Shown piece by piece: positions 56,562 to 64,000 of a stretch of 64,000 nucleotides of DNA. The DNA is taken from positions 1-64,000 of the forward strand of contig JANSJX010000049.1 of NCBI GenBank assembly GCA_026168455.1. The letters are read 5' to 3'. This DNA is from Theocolax elegans (lineage: Eukaryota > Arthropoda > Insecta > Hymenoptera > Cerocephalidae). Both the position numbers and the translations under genes were made by a program. Numbering within the stretch: position 1 is the first letter of the stretch; each line of letters starts with the position of its first letter. The notes under the pieces are model-generated. The model searched no databases. It worked only from the letters and a program-made list of their open reading frames with translations, and had not been told where the DNA came from.

Positions 56562-59500
56562 AATGTGAAATACAAATCGGACAAGGTGGTGGTACCAATA
56601 ATCCACGATTTTTAATCCAAAGTGAAACGTGACGTTTTTATCAACGCTTTGGATTAGATTCAAGTTGAGATTCAAGGACGTATAGCGAATGTTCCAGAAG
56701 GATACAATATTTTAGAATGGCTGGAAAGCGCAGTAAGAGAATTGCATACAAAACTCGTCAATGGCCGTACTGCCACCAATTTTATCGGTATCACAATGGA
56801 CTCGAATAGTCTCAACCATGGACCTCTTTAGTTATCTTATAGACCTATTCATGCTTTTAACACAGACGAATTATGGAATATGATATTTAACGTGACGCAG
56901 AGTGGAGCAGAATTTGGTATGGATAACCTATTGACTTTTAAATGCAATATTGTGAATGACGTGAGAGGTGCAGGTCGCGTAGCATTAAACGAAGAATCGG
57001 TAAGCAAAAAATCAATTTTATCCATCAAGAATGATGACAATCTGTATTTACCGCGTTCGCTCGTTACAAGTTACGCATATCATGTTAGAGGTCAAATTCA
57101 TTCAGGGGAACTGCATGAACGTTGGAACAGTATACGCCGAAGTAATAGCAGTGTACAAAAAGAAGCAGCTTTGGATCTAGTACGACAGGCAAACGTAAAT
57201 ATTCCGGCATCAGGATGTGGGCTCGATGAAATTCACAATTTTCAAAAGTTTTTCGCTCCGCTCGGTGTAGCATTAGTGATATACTCTTTTAGACATTTTG
57301 GTCTTGGATATTTACCAATTTATGATGGAGCGAAATTTGTCATAGATATAAATAAACAGATTAATTATACTTTAAGGATTATGTACTATGAAACATCGAG
57401 GCACTACCAACCTATTTTGAATTTACTAGCGGCAAGCGGTTCCAGAGGTTATTGCATTCCTTGCAACAAAACGTACAAAAATGTTGAGGATCATAGATGT
57501 TCCAATAAATGTTATAAATGTATGAAAATTCCTGCTTGCGATGTAATTAGTGTTACAAAAAAATGTTTGACGTGTTTGAGAGATTTTTTTGGAGATCATT
57601 GCTTCGAAAATCATTTAAGAAGAAATTCATTTAATAAATCATCTAGTGTTTGCGAAATGATTAGAAGATGCGTAAAATGTTTACAAACTGTACGTTCTAA
57701 AAATCGTAATAAGAAACACGAATGTGAAGTCACTTTTTGTAAAGTATGTAAAGAGTATTTAGCATCAAATCATTTTTGTTACATAAAACCGATTAAAAAT
57801 GATCAATTAAACGCACCCAAAAATTTGTATTTCTTTTATGATTTTGAAACACAGCAAACAATGCAGGTAGCGGGTGATGAAAATAAAAAGATACACATCG
57901 TAAATTTAGGTGTAGTTTAACAAGCATGTACTTTTTGTCTTCAAGATACTGAAATTACAAATATGTGTAGTTATTGTGGTATAAGGGAATACGTATTTAC
58001 TAGAGATTCTGTAAAAGAATTTGTAGAGTTGGCTGTTACCAGACGAGACACATTCTCAAAAATTGTTTGCATCGCTCACAATTCTCAAGGTTTCGACGCT
58101 CAATTTATTTTTAAGTATCTTGTGGTATTGTGACAGGGTTGCACCTACCGTCATCTTAAACGGATCTAAAATTATTTCGATGACTATTATGAACGTTAAA
58201 TTCATTGATAGTTTAAATTTTTTTCATATGCCCTTAAGCAGTCTACCTAAAGCGTTTGGTTTATTAGTAATCGAAAAAGGAACATTTCCACATTTTGTTA
58301 ATACAGCTGAAAACGAAAACTATGTAGGTCCTCTTCCACCTACATCAGCATATGGTGTCGATACTATGGGTGACAAAGAAAGAGCAATTTTTTTGGAGTG
58401 GTATACCACGCAAACACAAGTCGGATACGTTTTCAATTTTAAAGAAGAAATTGTTAAATACTGTAAGCAAGATGTAAACATTCTGAGATTGGCATGTCTG
58501 ACCTTTCGAGAGATGTTTATAGACTACAGTGTCGACCCTTTTATTGACTGTACGACCATAGGATCAACCTGTTTGCGTGTATATCGAAAAAATTTTTTGA
58601 AAGATAATCAAATAGGTGTTGTACCTAGTGATGGTTATCGAAGAAAAGACAATCAATCTGTAAAAGCTATACAATGGTTGTATTGGATGGAACAAAAGGT
58701 TTTAAAACGTAGAGTCATATATGCAGGAAAATCACGCAAGAAAAGGCTTTTGGAACGTATTTTGGTAGATGGATATTGCGAACCTAATCAGAATGACCAA
58801 CATCGTGGAATAGTTCTTCAATTTCACGGATGCTTTTGGCATGGTTGTCCTCGTTGTCACAGAATTAATAGAGATAAGCTTTTATCAACAGGCGAAACAA
58901 TGGATAAACGGTACGAAAAAACTTGTTTTACCAGTGAGAGAATTAAAACACACAATTATGAATTAATTGAAATTTGGGAGTGTACTTTCCAAGAACAGAT
59001 TTCGAGCAACGATGAAATGAAAAATTTTTTAAAAGCTATTTCATCAACAATTATACGAAAACCTCTTGATCCCCGTGACGCATTCTTCGGTGGACGTACA
59101 GATAATAACGTAAAAATATATGATTGCAATCCAATGGAAAAAATTAAATACGTTGATGTTTGTTCGCTTTATCCTTACATATGTAAAAGAGGAAAATACC
59201 CATTGGGTCATCCAACGATATATGTGGGCGAAGAAGAATGTTACAAATTCATGAACAGTAAAACTGACATTTCCAAAGTTGACGGTCTTATAATGTGTGA
59301 TATATTACCACCTCGTAACCTATACCACCCTGTCTTACCAGTAAGAATGCACGGTAAATTAATTTTTCCGTTGTGCCGAACGTGTTGCGAACAGTTGGTA
59401 CAAATTGATTGCCCGCACAATGATACAAAAGATAGGGTCTTAAGTGGTACATGGATATCCGAAGAAGTCAAGAAAGCTATAGAAATGGGGTACGTGATAA

Positions 59501-59817
59501 TACACGTCTATGCAATTTGGCAATACGAAATGACACAGTATGACCCATCTACCAAAACAGGAGGGATTTTTACTGAATATATAAATGAATTTTTTAAACG
59601 GAAAACGGAAGCATCAGGATATCCTCCAGAATGTTTAACAGACGATGACAAAAATAATTACCTAAAAGATCTTGAATCGTGTGAGGGTATACGTATAGAT
59701 AAAAACAAAATAAAATTTAATCCTGCTTTAAGGTATCTGGCCAAATTATGTTTAAAACAGTTCTTATACCATTTTGGGGCAACAGCCGTCCTAAACATCG
59801 TACGAATGCACGAATAA
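56562..59817 (+). pseudogene. Polinton/Maverick protein-primed DNA polymerase B, broken
   Basis: Family B polymerase that would replicate the element from protein-primed ends. Visible: an N-terminal region, a Cys/His-rich segment (57450-57790), the first exonuclease motif FYDFET (57838 on), the second (HNSQGFDAQF, 58078 on), a conserved HGCFWHGCPRC segment (58846-58880) typical of Polinton polymerases, and palm motif A with DVCSLYP (59152 on). Breaks: TGA at about 56629, a frameshift near 56650, TAG 56829-56831, TAA 57918-57920, and a frameshift near 58120. Motif B is altered (CLKQFLYHFG) and the frame ends at 59817; motif C (the DTD region) is absent. The next sequence is ATPase, so a deletion removed the polymerase end. 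Non-functional. Confidence 0.85.
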
Positions 59818-60295
59818 TGTAGTTGGATATCGGGTACCCCAAGAATTTCTCGGTGTAGTTATCGACGACTTGATGCGCGAATCGTCTTCCGACGGCGGTG
59901 CGATCGTTAATTTATTTACCAAAGGAAGTCATCATAACAATTTAAGCATTATATTTATAACGCAAAATATTTTTCATCGAGGTAAGGGTCAATGTGATAT
60001 ATCATTGAACGCTCATTATATTGTACTATTCAGGAATTTGCGCGATCGTGCACAGATAAATTATCTGGCACGCCAAATATATCCAGAAGATACACGATTT
60101 CTCGGAGAGGCCTACGGAGATGCAACTTCTCAACCATATGGTTATCTTTTACTTGATTGGAAACAAAATACGCCCGACAATTGTCGGTTTCGGACATCCA
60201 TCTTCCCCGATGATTCTTACCATTTCGTGTATGTGCAACGAAAAAAAATAAAACACGGTGATTATGCGAATCAGCTACCAGTCGTCTCTGTATGA
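59795..60295 (+). pseudogene. FtsK/HerA-type packaging ATPase, C-terminal half
   Basis: Frame open from 59795; no ATG of its own (a TTG at 59870). Walker B-like LGVVIDDLM at about 59849-59875 is followed by a sensor-like IIFITQN and the HYIVLFRN...DRAQINYLARQ segment typical of the Polinton and adenovirus-like packaging ATPases. Walker A and the first half are missing, removed by the same deletion that truncated the polymerase. In a working element this would pump DNA into capsids. Confidence 0.75.
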
Positions 60296-60645
60296 TGGCA
60301 TCGAAAACTCGTCGACGAGCACCATTCAACACGAAGACTGCGATTGTTTTGAGAGCATTGTACCATTTGACCGACGAACAAAGAAAAGCGTTACTTGCGA
60401 AAGCTGACTCTAAACTAGTTAAACATATTTGTCAATATGCTTTATACGTGTTGGCTGGTAACGTACCTCTTAGTAAAGATCATAAATCGCGACTACGTAA
60501 ACACGCGCCGATTTTACGCAAGTTAGCTGATCGTGATGTTAATTTGACACGTAAGAAGAAACTAATTGTTCAACGAGGAGGTTTTTTACCTGCACTTTTA
60601 GCACCTTTGATCGGGACAGTTTTAGCAAGTCTCGTATCAAAGTGA
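60292..60645 (+). CDS. Small basic protein with hydrophobic tail, 117 aa
   Basis: Starts at ATG 60292, overlapping the ATPase end by 4 bp. Basic N-terminus (MMASKTRRRAPF), a helical middle, and a hydrophobic C-terminus GGFLPALLAPLIGTVLASLV. This pattern recurs in small conserved genes of Polintons and relatives, where it is compared with minor core or membrane-active virion proteins. It is intact here. The function is inferred from position and pattern only. Confidence 0.6.
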   Translation: MMASKTRRRAPFNTKTAIVLRALYHLTDEQRKALLAKADSKLVKHICQYALYVLAGNVPLSKDHKSRLRKHAPILRKLADRDVNLTRKKKLIVQRGGFLPALLAPLIGTVLASLVSK

Positions 60646-60648
60646 AAT

Positions 60649-61339
60649 ATGGAGCACGCAAGAAAAATGGTACTCGAAGCAGCAGGTAAAATTGGATGGT
60701 ACTGTTACAAAAACTGTTCAAACACCAGGTACGGTGACCAGCAGACTCGATGCTGAAATGAACGATATCTTGAATTCATCAATGGATGAGCGCGAAAAAT
60801 GGTATCTTTATGGACAGGTATTACAAAGATACCTACACTTTAAAAATATCGAAGCACGAATTGAAAATTTCAATGATGTGAATGTTAACGAAGTACCTTC
60901 AATCGAAGAAACAAACAAAGATCTTGACAGATTTGTAGTTGATAGCGTTCCAGTCAAGTTTCAATCACAAGCGGAACATTTGTTGCGATACTTAAGAAGG
61001 CATGGTAAAGCATCGTGGAATGAAAATGGAAAGCTAATGATAGATGGCGTGTCCGAGAAAGGTATGAATATAATCGATTTAGTGAATGACGCTGTAAGAA
61101 ATAGAAAAAGACCGCCGCCTTCGGGACGTGCTCAGTTTGCTACGCTGCTTCGTCAGGCATCGGTTCCTAGAGAGTATATCGGAAACGAGCAAGTCTGGAA
61201 GGAAATTATCGCTTGGTCACCGTCAATTCCAACGGTTAAAGAAACGAAGGGAGTTGGCACATTTGACATACTTAGTTTATTGATAAACCAAGGCGCCTCT
61301 TCTCTTACTTTTTCACATTCAGCTTTATATTATTATTAA
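60649..61339 (+). pseudogene. Polinton conserved protein (PY-like), frameshifted
   Basis: An ATG at 60649 opens a frame beginning MEHARKMVLEAAGK that ends soon at a stop. The main frame, open through 60692 to 61339, contains LDAEMNDILNSSMDEREKWY and LQRYLH, then PVKFQSQAEHLLRYL. The two parts look like one family of conserved Polinton genes of unknown or minor-capsid role, so I infer a frameshift near 60690. The last 20 or so codons coincide with the first unit of the 264-bp array, so the natural C-terminus may be lost or may itself be the source of the repeat. Confidence 0.55.
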
Positions 61340-64000
61340 TTAATTATCATAAATTGCGTGTGCAACTCGCAGCGCGTTGATATCGAGGTACGTTCGCTCG
61401 CAGCTTCGATGTCACGGACGTACCACCATGAGTTAATGTAATACTATATTCTTAACGACGTTGATAACATTTATACCATTGGTCAGACATTTCTCGAAAA
61501 CGCAATGACAAATTTATCTGAAATCCAACACATAGTTAGTTTATTAAAAAACCAAAGCGCCACTTCTTTTACTTTTTCACATTCAGCTTTGTATATTTAT
61601 TAATTAATTATCATAAATTGCGTGTGCAACTCGCAGCGCGTTGATATCGAGGTACGTTCGCTCGCAGCTTCGATGTCACGGACGTACCACCATGAGTTAA
61701 TGTAATACTATATTCTTAACGACGTTGATAACATTTATACCATTGGTCAGACATTTCTCGAAAACGCAATGACAAATTTATCTGAAATCCAACACATAGT
61801 TAGTTTATTAAAAAACCAAAGCGCCACTTCTTTTACTTTTTCACATTCAGCTTTGTATATTTATTAATTAATTATTATAAATAGCGTGTGCAACTCGCAG
61901 CGCGTTGACATCGAGGTACGCTCGCGCGCAGCTTCGATGTCTCGGACGTACCACCATGTATTAATGTAATACTATATTCTTAACGACGTGGGTAGCATTT
62001 ATAATTTTGGTCAGACTTTTCTAGAAAACGCAATGACATTTTTATCTGAAATTCAGCACATAGTTAAGTTATAAATAAACCAAAGCGCCTCTTCCATTAC
62101 TTTTTCGCATTCAGCTTTATATTTTTATTAATTAATTATCATAAATAGCGTGTGCAACCCGCACCGCGTTGACATCGTGGTACGTTCGAGCGCAGCTTCG
62201 ATGTCTCGGACGTACCATCATGTGTAAGTGTAGTCCTATATTCCCAACGACGTGGATAACGTTTATATTTTTGGTCAGACTTTTCTCGAAAACGCAATGA
62301 CATTTTTATCTGAAATTCAACACATAGTTATGTTATTAATAAAACAAGGCGCCTGTTCCATTACTTTTTCGCATTCGGCTTTATATTTTCATTAAATAAT
62401 TATCATTAATAGCGTGTGCAACTCGCAGCGCGCTGACATCGTGGTACGTTCGCGCGCAGCTTCGATGTCTCGGACGTACCACCATGCGTAAGTGTAGTGT
62501 TATATTCTCAACGACGTGGATAACGTTTGTATTTTTGTTCAGACTTTTCTAGAAAACGCAATGACATGTTTATCTGAAATTCAGCACATAGTTAGGTTAT
62601 TAATAAACAAAAGAGCCTCTTCAATTACTTTTTCGCAATCAGCTTTATATTTTTATTAATTAATTACCATAAATAGCGTGTGCAACACGCACCGCGTTGA
62701 CATCGTGGTAAATTCGAGCGCAGCTTCGATGTCTCGGACGTACCATCATGTGTAAGTGTAGTCCTATATTCCCAACGACGTGGATAACGTTTATATATTT
62801 GGTCAGACTTTTCTCGAAAACGCGAAGACAAATTTATCTGAAATCCAACACATAGTTAGGTTATAAGTAAACCAAGGCGCCTCTTCCATTACTTTTTCGC
62901 ATTTAGCTTTATATTTCTATTAATTAATTATCATAAATAGAGTGTGCAACCCACACCGCGTTGGCATCGTCGTACTTTCGCGCGCAGCTTCGATGTCACG
63001 GACGTACCACCATGAGTTAATGTAATACTATATTCTTAACGACGTTGATAACATTTATATTATTGGTCAGACTTTTCTCGAAAACGCAATGACATTTTTA
63101 TCTGAAATTCAACACATAGTTAGGTTATAAATAAACCAAGGCGCCACTTCTCTTACTTTTTCACATTCAGCTTTATATTTTTATTAATTAATTATCATAA
63201 ATTGCGTGTGCAACTCGCAGCGCGTTGATATCGAGGTACGTTCGCGCGCAGATTCGATGTCTCGGACGTGCCACCATGCGTAAGTGTAGTGTTATATTCT
63301 TAACGACGTGGGTAGCATTTATATTTTTGGTCAGACTTTTCTCGAAAACGCAATGATTTTTTATCTGAAATTCAACACATAGTTAGGTTATAAATAAACC
63401 AAGGCGCCTCTTCCATTACTTTTTCGCATTCAGCTTTATATTTTTATTAATTAATTATCATAAATAGCGTGTGCAACCCACACCGCGTTGGCATCGTGGT
63501 ACTTTCGCGCGCAGCTTCGATGTCTCGGACGTGCCACCTTGTCTTAATGTAATACTATATTCTCAGCAACGTGGATATCATTTATAGTTTTGGTCAGACT
63601 TTTCTCGAAAACGCAATGACATTTTTATCTGAAATTCAACACAGTTATGTTATTAATAAACCAAGGCGCCTGTTCCATTACTTTTTTGCAATCAGCTTTA
63701 TATTTTTATTAATTAATTATCATAAATAGCGTGTGCAACACGCACCGCGTTGACATCGTGGTACGTTCGAGCGCAGCTTCGATGTCTCGGACGTACCATC
63801 ATGTGTAAGTGTAGTCCTATATTCCCAACGACGTGGATAACGTTTATATTTTTGGTCAGACTTTTCTCGAAAACGCAATGACATGTTTATCTGAAATTCA
63901 GCACATAGTTAGGTTATTAATAAACAAAAGAGCCTCTTCAATTACTTTTTCGCAATCAGCTTTATATTTTTATTAATTAATTATCATAAATAGCGTGTGC
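61265..64000. repeat. 264-bp tandem repeat array
   Basis: About 10 units. The marker GCGTGTGCAAC (or a close variant) falls at 61356, 61620, 61884, 62148, 62412, 62676, 62940, 63204, 63467, 63729 and 63993: spacing is 264 except 263 and 262 once each. The first two units look near-identical; later ones diverge by an estimated 10-15 percent. Each unit has two interleaved dyads around TCGATGTC and ACGTACC. The array starts inside the last Polinton ORF and runs past the window end. No long ORF spans units. Confidence 0.95.

Noticed and set aside
61265..64000. CRISPR-like array
   Set aside because: The whole 264-bp unit repeats with no unique spacers, in eukaryotic-type DNA.

Overview
This window looks like transposon-packed, AT-rich animal DNA, most likely from an insect. 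An ant or other hymenopteran is my guess, at low confidence. Supporting signs are Ty3/gypsy elements primed by tRNA-Lys, a Penelope-like fragment, a decayed Polinton, tRNA-derived SINEs, TA-flanked inverted-repeat elements and long AT, GA and CA microsatellites. I found no convincing host gene. The only candidate is a 152-residue ORF at 375-833 on the minus strand.

Layout. 1-3625: low-complexity and AT-rich DNA. 3626-15285: repeats, made of a hairpin-ended family (called R1 here), a palindrome family with internal tandem motifs (called K here), SINEs, and a 2.17-kb direct duplication (8024-10197 and 13114-15285). 15393-27433: a complete, very young Ty3/gypsy element (element 1) with 1489-bp LTRs, gag, protease, RT-RNaseH-integrase and an extra zinc-knuckle ORF after pol. 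27479-29477: a 2.0-kb CpG-rich element with inverted ends that carries several perfect hairpins and no recognisable gene. 29572-34485 and 41551-43540: two arms of a large inverted repeat. The right arm is interrupted by a second complete young gypsy element (element 2, 34486-41550, 720-bp LTRs, 4-bp target duplication) and by a 577-bp Penelope-like fragment with a hammerhead-ribozyme-like motif. 43541-50250: a second copy of the 4.4-8.5 kb region, carrying two insertions that the first copy lacks: a TA-flanked MITE with a Pol III tRNA-like unit, and a 1657-bp foldback element. 50251-52830: microsatellites and more R1 copies. 53096-61339: remains of a Polinton/Maverick, with intron-split acidic exons, a broken protein-primed DNA polymerase, the back half of a packaging ATPase, and two small conserved proteins. 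61265-64000: an array of 264-bp tandem repeats that starts inside the last Polinton ORF and runs off the window.

How the parts relate. The two LTR elements encode everything needed for their own reverse transcription and integration and look recent (3 differences seen in 1489 bp, 2 seen in 720 bp). The Polinton is dead: stops, frameshifts and a deletion fuse the polymerase palm to the ATPase. Paralogous copies inside the window act as empty sites, which makes several insertion boundaries and their order readable. Best candidates for something undescribed: the covarying hairpins of the 27.5-29.5 kb element, the post-pol zinc-knuckle ORF and the TACAGC hexamer saturation of element 1, and the 264-bp array with interleaved dyads.
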